Below are positions 40,138-52,736 of a stretch of DNA of 64,000 bases, in pieces. The stretch comes from Portunus trituberculatus. Lineage: Eukaryota > Arthropoda > Malacostraca > Decapoda > Portunidae. The translations under genes and the position numbers were made by a program. The notes under the pieces are model-generated. The model worked only from the letters and a program-made list of their open reading frames with translations. It had not been told where the DNA came from and ran no database searches. The stretch spans positions 16,519,184 through 16,583,183 of the forward strand of contig NC_059268.1 of NCBI RefSeq assembly GCF_017591435.1. Reading direction: 5' to 3'. Positions within the stretch are counted from its first letter, which is position 1, and the number at the start of each line of letters is the position of its first letter.

Positions 40138-41400
40138 ATGGAACTTCCAGCCTATGAGCATCCACCGCCCTGGGTCCCACCTTATGAGGTATGCTCTATT
40201 CTCTCGTTAGGACTGATTTCAGTCTTTCATAATTCTTCTTTTCATTGGCCTTGTAAAGTGGCGCCACAACAGATTGGCCATCTCCAATTTACTACAATCT
40301 CCATCTTCTGTTACATCAATCATTTGCACGTCTTCCTTTATTGCATCCATGAACCTTCTCTTTGGTCTTTTCCCATACATGATGTCTTTCCCGATCACTT
40401 GACTAATTCGTCACATTCAACAGATAACTTCCATAGCTCATTTAAAGTTGTGGAAAAAGTTGGATTACTCCTACAAGGGATGACCATGAAAGATATTACG
40501 ATCTATAGATTATAGGAGGAAAATGCCCTTTGGGGTTGAATTAAAAAGGGTGAAAGACAACATAACTGTACGCGAGTTGAGACGGCTTACGTATCATGAA
40601 GAATGAGTTGAGAGATTCACTCATATTGTAGATGGATATGAGACTACATTGGGTTGAATTAACAGTAAAATAACAATAAATGGGTAAAAAAATCTTACCA
40701 CAGCTTGTTCTATGCATACCATACTTCCGTGTAATTAATGTTTCAACTTTACTTACAGCATGCACTGAATTTCGCCAATCCATACATTACACATTTGCAT
40801 CAATTTCCTTTACTGTTGCATCTTTATACTTTCCTTAGAATTTCCCTAGCCTTGTGCAGACCGTGTACTTTCACTCTGTTAAGGTGTACCTTTCACAACC
40901 CTTTAACATAACCTACTTACTTGCAGCGTTCCAACCACCCAGCATACAGCAATAACCTTGATCAGTTTGCCATGCGCACAGTTACCCTCGTCCGTGAGAA
41001 AGCTTCAGATCCAGTAAGTAACCATTCCATCCTTGAAGTTGCTCATGGCAATACAAATCAAATGAGGTCAACATACTGCAAAAAAATAGAAATGCTAATG
41101 GAAACTATATTAATACCTTTCCTCCAGTTAGGATTCAACATCAGAGGCGGCATGGAACACTTCTGCGGTATATATCTCTCAAAGGTGACACCCAACATGG
41201 AAGCCGAACGCCTGGGCCTGAAGGAGTCTGATCAGATATTATCAGTAAATGGCATAGACTTTGAAGACATTGAGCATAATAAGGCAGTGAAGATCCTGAA
41301 GTCTAACACACAAATTCAAATGAAGGTGCGGTTCTTTCCTTACGGATATAAGAAGACGTATGATAAAGTACAAAACGCAAATGTGGGGACACCAGCATGA
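40138..41400 (+). CDS. PDZD11: PDZ domain-containing protein 11 (PDZD11), 3 coding exons
   Basis: This is a small adaptor with a single PDZ domain. In vertebrates it binds C-termini of membrane pumps and transporters and junctional partners. Coding exons are 40138-40188, 40927-41013 and 41128-41400, all phase 0 with GT-AG borders (the first exon's acceptor ends at 40128). The product is 136 residues, against about 140 in vertebrates. Exon 1 gives MELPAYEHPPPWVPPYE, matching the conserved Pro-rich N-terminus. Exon 2 gives RSNHPAYSNNLDQF. Exon 3 begins with the carboxylate-binding loop LGFNIRGG and carries SKVTP, GLKESDQILSVNG and DIEHNKAVKILK. The protein ends right after VRFFPYGYKK. The start codon lies in an exon that begins a few bases upstream, so a further 5' exon, perhaps untranslated, is missing from this call. 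The 738-bp first intron contains a retroelement remnant. Confidence 0.93.
40241..40385 (-). mobile_element. Degenerate retroelement pol C-terminal fragment in a PDZD11 intron
   Basis: The minus strand reads GKRPKRRFMDAIKEDVQ and, further on, LLWRHF. This matches the stretch after the reverse transcriptase domain in many animal endonuclease-RT elements (typically RPKxRWxDxxKEDM...WR). No other part of the element was found, so it is a short relic. Confidence 0.55.
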
Positions 41401-41616
41401 TCGAAATGAAGACTGGGTCATTTCTATGCTTGCCTGGCCCTAAGTGTTGTGTGATTGTATTTTGATTGAAAGACCTACAGCTATGAACTATATATAAACT
41501 GCACTAATGTAATTACCCTTATTTCTAACCTTACAAACTGCACTATCACTACTACAACTGTGTTAGGAATGGAATGTCTGAATACTCAATGTTATTTTAT
41601 TCAGAGGGTTACAAAG

Positions 41617-41622
41617 TTTATT
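41617..41622 (-). promoter_or_regulatory. Candidate poly(A) signal (AATAAA) of the helicase gene
   Basis: TTTATT on the plus strand reads AATAAA on the minus strand about 770 bp past the helicase stop; another lies at 41596-41601. The site is only about 220 bp beyond the PDZD11 stop on the opposite strand. Confidence 0.45.
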
Positions 41623-41859
41623 GGTCCTTACACAAAATCCTTCAAAATGATTGAAAAATAATGTCTATACAGTACAACAAAAACTAGAAAGAATTCCTTC
41701 CTACAGACAATGGAATATTTGGTTTGGGGGACTAAAAAAAAATAAATAAATGAAAAAAAAGAAAGAAAAAAAAGACATGCTGACTTGACTGGCTTTTGGA
41801 CAGTGAGGTTTACTAACAATGACATCGTTGGCTTAAGCAGACAGCAGTCCCGTAGACAA

Positions 41860-42030
41860 GGAGGAATGGCGCAGGTATCCGCACACTTATGATGGGGTGA
41901 GCCGAACTTTTCCCTACCCTTGACAACCAGGCCTGTCAAGTACTTAGTGGTAACGTGCGCAACCTCTAATCTCCTAGAAAGGGGATGGTGCAGCGGTAAG
42001 CGGTCACCTCCGGCCCGGGCTTCAGTAAGC
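41860..42030. repeat. Possible tRNA-SINE-like insert in the helicase 3' UTR
   Basis: TGGTGCAGCGGTAAGC (about 41985-42000) resembles a pol III A box. It is followed by GC-rich sequence unlike the AT-rich flanks. No B box is seen, so this is tentative. Confidence 0.25.
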
Positions 42031-42390
42031 TGTAATAGATACCAACACGTCAATAGTAAACTCAAAACTAACTACTGATCTACTGAATAGAACACCTCAC
42101 TTGCCAAACATGCCATATAAATTTTATCACTTAGAAGGCTACATCAGCATGTTGGAATGGAAAAATTCCAATTCTGTGCATACAATATACTAAGGTCACG
42201 AAATATTTTTAGATACACCTATGATGAGAAACCTTGCCAAGTGAGGCCCCATCATCAGTTACAAAGGACTGAGAGGATCACTTGACACTTGTTACGGAGA
42301 AGAGTCGCCGCAGCAAGAGTTGAGGCATCCACTTGGCAAGGCCCCAGTTGGAGAGCAGGAGGCAGGAGCTTGACTAGGGCAGCCGCGGGG

Positions 42391-44841
42391 TCACTGCCGC
42401 GGCCAGGTCAGTGCACCAGGCATGGCCCCCATCATGCCCAGGCCACCAACAGTACCAGCTACGGAGGAAGCCTGGTTGAATATGCCCATGGCCACATTCT
42501 GGACGGGTGGACGTTGGGGGCCATTTAGGTGGCCCTGGGAAGATGCTTGGCTCATTGTGGCCTTCATTGACCCTGCACCCATGAGTGGTGGTGGCCCGCC
42601 GAGCCGCGACTGGCCTGCATGGCCTGCACCCACCCCATTGGGCACAGCATTGCTGTTGCCTCCGCCTCTAAACTGGTTATCTCTTCCAAGCCCTTGTGAC
42701 GTACCATATCCATTTCCATTGCTGTAGCCGTTCCTTGAACCACTACCACCACCACTACTACTACCACCCATGCGGCCACGATCACGGTCACGGTCACGTC
42801 CAAATCCTCCTCTCCTGTCGTCATCACGGCCCCTCCAGCGGTTGCGGCCTGTTGGCGAGTCATGGGTAGAAATTAATCTCCCTAAAAACACATTAAAATT
42901 TACCTTTCATGAAATTTAACAAATCAAACTGAAGCTGCAGTTTGTACAAAGTGGTTAGATAGAAATCACAAGAAATTTACAAATATCCTCATGAATAAAA
43001 GTCTGAGTGTTACCTTTGCCACCACCACCACGTGCCATATCCATTATCTCGTAGAGTCTAGGATTTACAACTTGATTAGCTTCTTTCAGCACTTCAATCA
43101 GATCCTTGGCTTGCTTGCAGTTATCCGCTGTGAAAAATGTGTAGGCCGTCCCTGTCTTGTCTGATCGACCAGTACGGCCAATGCGATGGACATAATCCTC
43201 AGAGCAAGATGGGTAGTCGTAGTTGATGACAAACTTCACATCATCCACATCTAGGCAGTAGAACTTATGTTATTGCTGTGCACAAAGTTTGAGAACAGCA
43301 ACTGCCAAGCTTAAACCTTGGGAGACCAAAATGATTAATTTTGGAGTTCAAATGCTTTTAAAGCATTGAAAACAGGAAAACTTGGCAGTTCAGGCCATTT
43401 CAAAAGAAAGCAGTTAAGACAGCAATAAAGAGCAAGCAAGAAAAGCAAGAAAATAAAACTTGGTTGTAAGTATTTGTGAAATGGCCCCATAATTCATCAA
43501 TCTATCAATTCTAATCCGCGATTCATATAAATCACTAAAACAAGCCTCTTCCACAACCACCTGTGGCTTTAAAACACTCGAGCCCTCAATGGGTGCACAC
43601 TCATTTCTGAACTTGAATTAGTTTGAAAACAAAAAACTTCCATTTAGAATTTTATTACTAAAGCCTAAAAATTACTGCGAGCATGCACCCCTCATGCCCC
43701 CAGCAACCACTGCTTCCCGCGAAGATACCTACGTTCAATATGTGGCAGAGCGGGAGAGGCAGCGGCAAGTGGGGGCCGGGGGTGGACCTTAAAGGACATC
43801 CATTCCCTGGGCTGAGGGCCCTGTGTTTGGGGTCAGGGCCTTTTAAAAGGCCTGTTCAGGTCCCATGAACCACAGGTCAGGGGCTTGTGTGGCTTGTCAC
43901 GATGCTACAGTAGTGAATCAATTGGCCGTTCCAGGATGGGCACGCCAGGTGAGACCAGCGCGGGCTGCTGCAGACCAGAGTGGGTCGGAGATGACCAACA
44001 CAGGCTGCAGGCGACCGCAAGCTTTGGTCACCGTTGACCTCTGCCACCTCCTGATGGCTGAGGCAACATGACCACCTGTCTGGCACCAGTGGACGTATGG
44101 CACCAAAGCGCATTCGTGCTCAGTGATACACGATGAGTCTCAGAGGCACCGGAGCTTAATGCAACGAAACACCCTCCGTGCATTATCTCTCTATGAGTGC
44201 CTCTGCAAAAGAGAAGACCAGACTGAATTAACAGTGGCTCCATGCAAGGGGAACTGCTTCCTTAACCTCTGGAGGCACCCACAATTACCTTTAAGGAAGG
44301 TTTTATTATATAACATTATAGTGCCTTAGACCCATCAAGAAACTACCAAACAAATAAAAAAAAAGCATTACGGTTTCATTACACCTACATTTCTATTGCA
44401 TTACCCATATTTAGGTATACTCCTTTTGCCCAGGGTCAAAAGATGCAAGCATGAATCAGACAGCAATGTTAAATGTCCATATGAAATACTAACGAAACTG
44501 ACATTCCTAGGTTAGAGGAAATACCCAAATATGGTAGTTTAAATGTATATATTGCACGGTTATTCATGATTGTGGCGTCAACACTTAGTCTGGACAATGA
44601 TGCATGTTTACACCTGCATCATGACCAGACTATCACTCCAGAGTTTGAAGAAGCTGCATATAACCACTGGTGTGGAGCCTGTCTTACATCATGCAGGTGG
44701 AAAGCACTGCCACTGTCAGTCAAGTGATCACCTGCAATAATGATGGCAAGCCAAAGGCTTTTCCCACTATATGAAACCACCAAATGTACAGTCTGGACTT
44801 ATTCTGGTGCCCTTAGCCTTCTGAATCATATGAGACCATCA

Positions 44842-44875
<34 letters not shown>

Positions 44876-46772
44876 AGTGAAAAGGACTTAAAGCTATCCA
44901 TATTTACCTAAGCCACGAGCAGCTACATCAGTGGCCACCAGGATTGGGGCCCGCCCTGATCGGAACTCTGAAACAAGGCAAGGTATGTGAACAACCAAAC
45001 AAGTGTGAACAACCAAAATTCAGACTTCTTGACAGATTTCAATTGTTAAACCTAATTTCTTGTATCAATACTCACCACTTAAGACCCAGTCTCGCTCCTG
45101 CTGTGACTTGTCACCATGGATGCACATGGCCGGCCAGCTGAACAAAAGCAAAAACCATGTAAGATTCACAAATTAAAAACTATTAGATATATCTTCAGTA
45201 TAACAACTTTTTTTTACAACCAACATACTAAGTTTAAAGTAAAGTAAAAAAAAGAAGTGCTACCTTAGGCAGACCTAAGGGACACTTTTAAGATTTACTT
45301 AAGCTTTACTCTTGGGGAAGTAGTGAATAAAATTAATGAATACAAGCTACTCTTCCACAGGACAATGAACTCATTCTCTTCTAATCAAACTGGTCGCATG
45401 AAGCCCGAGGCACTGACACAGCATGCAGGATGCCTCATCTTACCCAGTACTCCTCAACCCCCGAGTAACATCCTCCACCTTCCTCTTCGTTTCGATAAAG
45501 ATTATAGTCTTGTTAGCCTTCTCCTGCGCCATCTCATTGAGCAACTGACGCAGCCTACAGAAAACAAGGAAAGGGGGATGAAGAGGAATCTTTCCCAATA
45601 GGCAAAACAGACTTTGCTTTGTTTAGAGATACTCTAAACCTTGACTTGCTGATCATCCAGCTTTGAATCAGTTAGAGCACTCAAAACAGGCAAAGTCTGC
45701 CGTGTCCCAAAGGCCTGAGGTAGCTCCAGGTAGAAGAATGACACCTTGATCCTTAGGATCTATCATACAAGTGCATTTTCTTTACCCTTCGCGTCTCATT
45801 CGCCTAGTCAAATCGTCGACCTTTCTTTTGGTTTCAGCAAACACGATGATCTTGCTTTCCTTTTCTGCCATGATTTCTTCAAGTAGCTGCCGGAGTCTAA
45901 GGGACAATCCAAATCATAATTTGAGTTTAAAATAATTACTTGATCATGGGTGCAATGTTAAATTACTTTGAAATTACTTGATCATGAATGTCAAAATTAT
46001 ATCCTTAAAATTTGAACTAACTGCAAGTTTACATAATTACCAGCAAGTCAACTGAGCTTATAATAAAGTAGTAATATTAAGTTCAAATGAACTCTGAAAA
46101 TCTCATCCATTGTTCACAACAGTGAGATTCTGGTGCAAATCATGGTGCAAAACAGAAGCTTGAAAAGCCCATTACACCATATCACGGTCCAAAAGATCTC
46201 TGCAACATTAAAATATTTAATTGATATTTCCAGTATACTTAGATTGTACAGTATCTTGCCACTAACTTTGTATCCTTTTCTATTTCCTGGCATACATCCA
46301 CAATCTGGAGAATGTTGTGGTTTGCAGCTAAGGAAAGGGAGCCAACATTGAGCTGGATGTAGTCTTTGAGAAAGTCTTCGGCAAGATTCCTCACCTCCTT
46401 GGGCCACGTTGCAGACCACATAAGTGTCTGTCTGTCAGGCTATGGAAGAAAACTAATCTTAAAACCTAATACATTAAATGTAATAATACAAAACACCTCA
46501 ACATTAATATAATATAGACATCAGGCAGCCAAAACATGCAAACAATAACTCTCTCAGAATATATATCTTTCATACTTACCCTAATTTGATCTACAATCTT
46601 CCTGATTTGTGGTTCAAAACCCATGTCCAACATCCTGTCAGCTTCATCCAGAACCAGGTACGTAGTGCGACGAAGGTTGGTCTTGCCAGCCTCCAGGAAG
46701 TCAATTAGTCGACCTGGGGTGGCAATGCAGATCTAGGGGAAGAGAATGCTGAATGAGAAAAACACAAACACA

Positions 46773-46851
<79 letters not shown>

Positions 46852-49800
46852 CAGGAATAAATGTCTCTCATCTTCCCAGAACTTACTAAAACTCTTTAAA
46901 TTTTCTTATAATGTGAGACATATTCTTCTCTTTTAAAACCATGGATAGGATTCCTTTTAAAGATTTCACCCTTTATATGAAACATCAATTATGATAATTA
47001 CATTCCTTCTCTCAATAACACCAAAATTTAATAAATTCTAATTCATGCTAATTGTATTTACTTTCAATGCTAAAACATAACATACACACCTCAACTCCTC
47101 TCTCAAGATCACGAATCTGGGGTCCCTTGGGTGCTCCACCAAACACACAGGTGGAGCGGATCTTAGAGGAGGCACCGTAATCTTGTGCTACTGTCAAGAT
47201 CTGCTGTGCTAATTCCCTAGTGGGAGCCAATATCAGAGCAATGGGGCCATCTCCACGCTCTAAGTATGGCTGATGGTTGATGTGTACAATGGCAGGCAAA
47301 ATGTAACCCAATGTCTTCCCTGAGCCAGTCTGAAACAAGATTTTGTTCAATGTTAACAAAGTTAACCTGCATACATCACTGAAACACTACTGAATAAAAC
47401 AACTGCTCGACATGAGACTACTGAACTCAACCCTACCCAACTTGAACTGTACCTCACATCCTAGGAAAAAAACAAATAAAAAAAAAAAAGGTGGGTTAGC
47501 CATCAGGAAAAGAAAAGTTAACCAATGTCATGGAATATAAAAATAAAAGATGTAGATGTAAACAAAAACAAGAGTGGTAAAGAGCAAAAGACAGGATTAT
47601 TGCATACACGATAGAATCAGATTTATGTTACGGCCAACAAAGAAAGATTGTAAGTATGCTTTAGATAAGATACATTGAACAAGCTCTTTCAAGGCAATGA
47701 TACAAGACAAGCATATTTTTACCCAACCAAGATCTGGTTACATGAACATAACTTGTATTAATACCAAGTGTTTGTCATTATTTGTGGCAACTGTGTTACT
47801 ACCTATGGTGGCCCACTGATATTAATGACACCCCTCACATAGCTACTTCTCTCTAAATAAAAAGAAACATGAGGTGACTTACCTGTGCAATGCCTACAAA
47901 ATCTCTGCCTTGGAGTGAGATGGGCCAGCCCTGACCTTGAATAGGAGTGGGCTGCTCGTATCCCTGTCTTCGGATCTCTGCCATGACGTAGTCCGGAAAG
48001 TTGTAGTCACTAAAATACTGGATGGGGTTGGGAATATTTCTTCCACGTAGAGTGATCTCCTTATCAGTTCTGCACAGATAAATGTACAAAGTCAAGTAAT
48101 GGCCCAAGGCTCGTTAAGTTCATACTTTACATGTTGCACCCAACAGATCATGAATAGTAACATACAAGACCCTTACCTGTATTTTTCCACCTCATAAGGT
48201 GATCGATTGAGAACAGTTGGAGTGGGCTGGTAGAAGTTCTTCTCAAAGGGGGTGAGCTTGGTTAGGTCCCATCTCGGCTTGCGCAGGCGCTCACCAGGTT
48301 GTCTCCCTTTCAGTGATGGCCGCCCTCCTCCTCCAGATCCCCAGCCTCCTCGGGAGCCCCAATCATCCCTATCACGTCGTCGATCGCGGTCACGGGAACG
48401 AGAACGAGAACGGGACCGAGACCTAAAAGGGGATCTAAGGATTAACTAATTATTGACGAGCCTGAAAGTGAAGTCATTAGCATAACTTACACAAGAAACT
48501 TGAGAGCTTGCAACAATGTCAGGCCGTGAATGCCAGACTCACCACTCCAAAAGTGAACAATTGCTATGAATTTGGAAAAGCAACCAATAAGGACAAATTG
48601 GCATTGAAATCAAATGCAACTGAATATCCAAGTCCTTGAAGCCAAATTGACCAAGAAAATATGGAATTTTGAAATCTAAGATTCAAAACAAACCTACACA
48701 CAACCATTTCAAACTACATGTTAATGAAGCCTCCATGTCACACCAGCTTCCCTGCACATGACCAATTATTAATGCAATCCTGTGTTCATTACTGGATACA
48801 ACAATGAAATAATTACTTCATGTTGCTCAAGCTATCATTGATAGCACCATGGAATTACAATATCAGATATGAAATAATTCTCTAAGAATTCAAGAAGTAG
48901 GCAGGCCAGTGTGATCAGGAGGGGGAAGCAGAAATACTACAGGCCACTTGTTGTGCAGCACTGACACTATAAAATTGTCACCATTTTCAATAACTAATAT
49001 TAAATTTGCAGTTTCAACCAATACTCCCCCTCAATCATTTGAACCTATTGGACACCTAATACAGTAAATTGACCAAACATTCTCAAACCAGCTGAGAATC
49101 TTCATCACTCTCCTGAACTCCCACAAGTTAATCTAACCAAACCTAAACATTTTTACCCTCCCATGGACGCTTCCATAAGACAACCAAATTCAACCTATCC
49201 ACGTGGCTTTATCCCAGGATGCCCCCTCAGGTAAACTTACTAATTTCCAACAGGATAAAATGGGGAAAGAAATGTACCAGACAGCAGGACATTGACCTGC
49301 ATACAAAGTATTGGTTGAAACAGCAATTAAAACTTCTAAAATGGATTACATGGGGAAAATGAACCCATGTAGCTTTAGACTATTCCAAACAAATGATAAA
49401 CCATTAACAGTCTTTGACTTGACACACTGGTAGTTTGCGCACGTTTAGTGAAATAAAGGATCATGAAATTTTACCTTATTTCACAAATATCCACCTAAAT
49501 ATGTATACCTATGATAAATTGTCCCGTTTAAAAGTACACCCGTGCGAGATGCACTATATCGAAATAACTAGCTACTTTACACCAGCACACCCAAACCCAA
49601 TAACGCCACATGGCTAGCCGCACAATGAGAAAATGAATATTAAGAAAAAACATATCAAGGGTGAAGGAGTTTCTCTTATTTTCCTCACCTTCTAATCCTA
49701 TTATTTCCTATTCCATCCCGGCTTGTGTGATCCGGCCCTCGACCACTCTCCCTTCCCAAGCCGAAGCGATGCATCAACCTTGCCTTATAATTCACCTCAC

Positions 49801-50521
49801 AAACAAGAAACATCTAAACACAATTTCTCTACATGTACATATCAAGAGACCAAGAACCTTTGTGTTCAAAGCCGTCAGCAGTTACAATGATTGAATATTG
49901 CGACGGTTAGTGTAAAAATTAAGCATACCTTCGCTAACCACGTTGCCTTCTCTAATGTGAAACGAGTATTTTAGAAGTTAAGAAGAAATATGTACGGCAC
50001 TGTGAAATATAACTAATCCTGCGCCATTCCAGATGACGAGCCATGTGTGCACCAAAATTAAAAAGGCCCTTGACACATTTCGTCCACCTGACCCTGGCTG
50101 CACAAAGTACACGACCCAACAACTATACCAAACCACACCCGACACGACAACATGAATTAAAGCCAAGCTGCGACGTTACAAGAAACGCAGAAAGAGGAAA
50201 TCATTACTACGTTTTTAATAATCTGTAACCAGTTTCACAAAATGGCGACGACGGGTGAGAATTTCGCGTATTCTTTCCCTCTTCTTTATCGTCTAACATC
50301 TGGGCAAAGAGACATCGTAAACCTTCAAAGATCCGTCGAGCCAATCATCCAATCACTCAAATGCAACACCATGGACAGAACAGAGAACACAGCCACACAG
50401 GGACCAGAACATGGGAGTGAAAGCATAAAATCGATGAAGACAAAATTTCACTCCCGCCATGTCGAAGAAAACCCTCACACAGAACTTCTATTATTACTCA
50501 CCTGCGACTTCTGTAGGACAT
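42391..50521 (-). CDS. DDX5/DDX17-like: DDX5/DDX17-type (p68, fly Rm62) ATP-dependent DEAD-box RNA helicase, 11 coding exon positions
   Basis: The product unwinds RNA and acts in splicing, transcription and RNP remodelling in the nucleus (known for the family). Exons read on the minus strand: 50502-50521, 48177-48422, 47883-48069, 47090-47329, 46580-46732, 46267-46439, then either 45786-45896 (7a) or 45444-45554 (7b), 45076-45137, 44908-44967, 43014-43250 and 42391-42848. Every junction is GT-AG and phases match, giving 648 residues. Visible motifs: Q motif GYEQPTPIQ (about 125-133), motif I AQTGSGKT (150-157), PTRELA, DEAD (260-263), SAT (291-293), motif IV IIVFAETK (356-363), ATDVAARGLD (409-418) and HRIGRTGR (439-446). 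The N-terminus is RS/RD-rich and the tail after about residue 497 is Gly/Asn/Ser-rich, as in this subfamily. The start is the ATG in a 20-base first coding exon. DDX5 and DDX17 cannot be told apart here; arthropods usually have one such gene. The duplicated exon 7 is the odd feature. Confidence 0.95.
43680..44330. other. GC-rich unassigned block in a helicase intron
   Basis: About 650 bp within the intron between exons 9 and 10 is far richer in G and C than its surroundings and has several short open frames on both strands. I recognise no domain. It could be a transposon insert. Confidence 0.3.
44846..44875. repeat. Poly(T) tract
   Basis: About 30 T, possibly the A-tail of a minus-strand retroposed insert, in the intron between exons 9 and 10 of the helicase gene. 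Confidence 0.8.
45444..45554 (-). CDS. DDX5/DDX17-like: Helicase exon 7b (motif IV, alternative copy)
   Basis: This is a second 111-nt exon, 231 bp downstream of 7a, with the same entry phase (one base) and exit phase (GG). It has a good CTGTAG acceptor and a GTAAGA donor. It encodes LRQLLNEMAQEKANK followed by TIIFIETKRKVED, with no stop codon. By hand alignment 22 of 37 residues match 7a. Intact frame and splice sites argue for a functional alternative exon, most likely spliced mutually exclusively with 7a. Including both would also keep the frame and give about 685 residues with a repeated motif IV. Confidence 0.8.
45786..45896 (-). CDS. DDX5/DDX17-like: Helicase exon 7a (motif IV, canonical copy)
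   Basis: This 111-nt exon starts with one base completing a Lys codon and ends with GG completing a Gly codon. It has an AG acceptor after a pyrimidine-rich stretch and a GTAAAG donor. It encodes 36 full codons beginning LRQLLEEIMAEKESK and containing motif IV (IIVFAETK). It is closer than 7b to vertebrate DDX5 as I recall that protein. It is one of two in-phase copies of this exon. Confidence 0.9.
46777..46849. repeat. (AG)n microsatellite in a helicase intron
   Basis: About 73 bp, starting roughly 45 bp upstream (transcript sense) of exon 5. On the transcribed strand it reads (CT)n, a polypyrimidine tract that could affect acceptor choice. Confidence 0.95.
48423..50501 (-). other. Helicase intron 1
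   Basis: A 2.1-kb AT-rich intron. It contains AAAATGGCGAC (50239-50249), resembling a YY1 site, and an overlapping plus-strand 93-codon open frame (50242-50523) with no recognised homology. Nothing else is supported. Confidence 0.6.
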
Positions 50522-52693
50522 AGTGTTGTTGTTTTTCACACTATACGTTCACGTTTTTAATAAATTAATAACGGATGCTCTTCCTTTCTGAATTTTAAGG
50601 TGTTATAGCAGGAAAGACTGGTGCTGCGGGGACCTGCTACCGATGAGTCTCGCCGCTACCACAGGAAGAGGCCCCAGACCTGCCCGCTCGCCTGCTCCTC
50701 TCCTCCAGCTGCCACATTCTCCGTATTTATTTCACCCCACAGACATGCCTAACTACCTTTTAATCGCATCAAGTATAAAATAAATCATAATTGCTATCTT
50801 TTCTTTACATCTCTTTTAGTAGTTTTGTTGTGTTTTAGTCTATAGTTTAGCTTTGTTTTCTGGAAGATGGCAACTAAACTCATACTTCTCGGTTTTGCAG
50901 GTTCTTTTCTGTTCTGTTTTTTGTTCGTCTTTAGTACATAAAGAGTGTCATTATTTGGCTATTTTTAAGTCAATGGATATCCTAGCTAATAGTTTTTACA
51001 GTTTTAAGGTATAATATAGCATAAAGCCTCTGTAATCAAATTGTTAACTCTACATATGACAACAGCACAACTTTGAAGAAATGACTAACTAGAAGCGATT
51101 TCGTAACCCATTACTTTCAGAAAGTACACTTTGTTCTGTGTACTCTAAGCATCTCTTTGTTGAAATATATATATAATAAAATAAGGAAGGTATGTTCAAA
51201 ATAAACTGCGAAAGGAAGGTGCTTTGTTAATTTCTTACTTTATAAGAATGTTCACACCCTATTGACTTTGGCTTTAGTGTTCTTCATAACATGTGTACTT
51301 ATGCTTTACATTATGTATATGTACAAATGCAGTTTTTTGCAACAATTATTAATAAAATGATATGTATGCTCAATAATTACGCTTTACAATATTTTTTTGT
51401 CAAAAGTTTTGGATCAAGTGTGACGACGAGGCTCAATCCCCCACCCGAACAAACTATTATGTAACTACTAGACAGACTTTCTCCTAAAAATACATTAATA
51501 ATAAATGAATGTAACTAAATGAATAACAACGTGCAAGTATCAATTATACAATAGATAATGCACGATAATAACTCCGAGAGAGTTCGCATACACAGCCCCA
51601 CGTAGAAACCTTTAAAAGCAGGTCAGCCATATACGCCGTGTTCACTGGCCATAACAGGCCTCTTGACTCTATCCGCCTCTCTGTGTTACGCCATCTCCTC
51701 TTCACTAGGCACGAACCCTTGTACCTTAACCGCATTTCCTATTATGTAACAGCTGCAACACACACTGTGTTGCTGTGAGCTGAAATGAATTAATACTACG
51801 CTAGTCCGAGTGTAGAGTATGGGGGGGATAGTAACTTGCTAAAAATCTATTCCTTATTATATCCACCACAACGAATCCTTGAGTGCGTCAGCTCCCCAGA
51901 AATAAGAATGTGCCACGTGGCGTCTCTTCTCCCAAACTCGTCCCACGTTTACCTCATACTGCGTCGCACTTCTGGAAGAAGGTTGAAAAATGAACTCTTG
52001 TTGATACTATCTAAGCTACACATATCTTAGACAAATTAAGGTATTACAGATGCACAGGGCCTGTTCTTATCTATCTTATTTTTCATTAACTCCAGCAAGT
52101 TTTAGGTAGTGGAAATTTGACGGGTTTTTTTTTTTTTATTTATTTATTTATTTTTATTAATTTTTTTCTAATAACCTCATATAAAGAGATTCTGCACCAT
52201 CGGAAAGTGAAACATTGCAAGTATTTTTTTTTTTTTACACGATGAAAATTCAGAGCATTTACGAATACCAGACGGAAATAATTGGAAAATAGAGAAAATC
52301 TAATTATTAATTTTTCTATATATTGCAAATAGAATAACCACAAAACCAAGATTCATGCCATCATAATAAAGGCAGTATTGTGCATCTAAAACTGGAAAAA
52401 CGTTGCGAGAGCCAACACAGCCGTCTGGCACTGCTGCATGTTGATGACGCCAGTGCAAGAGGAGCAGCGGTGGCAGCACACAGCTTTCCCTTGGCTTTTC
52501 CCCGGCCCTTGTGGCCTGCGGGCTGCGGCGTGTGACGTGAAAGCGGCGTTCACTCTTACGTAAAACTTGTCGGTTTCTGCCAACCTCCCCGTCACCCACC
52601 TCCTTCCCCTCACCCCCCCCCCTCTCTCTCTCTCTCTGAGCTACGCAGATAACGACAGCTTGATTTTACTACACAACCACTCAGTTAAAATTA

Positions 52694-52736
<43 letters not shown>

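Noticed and set aside
42422..42727. 101-codon plus-strand frame
   Set aside because: It is the antisense shadow of the Gly-rich last exon of the helicase.
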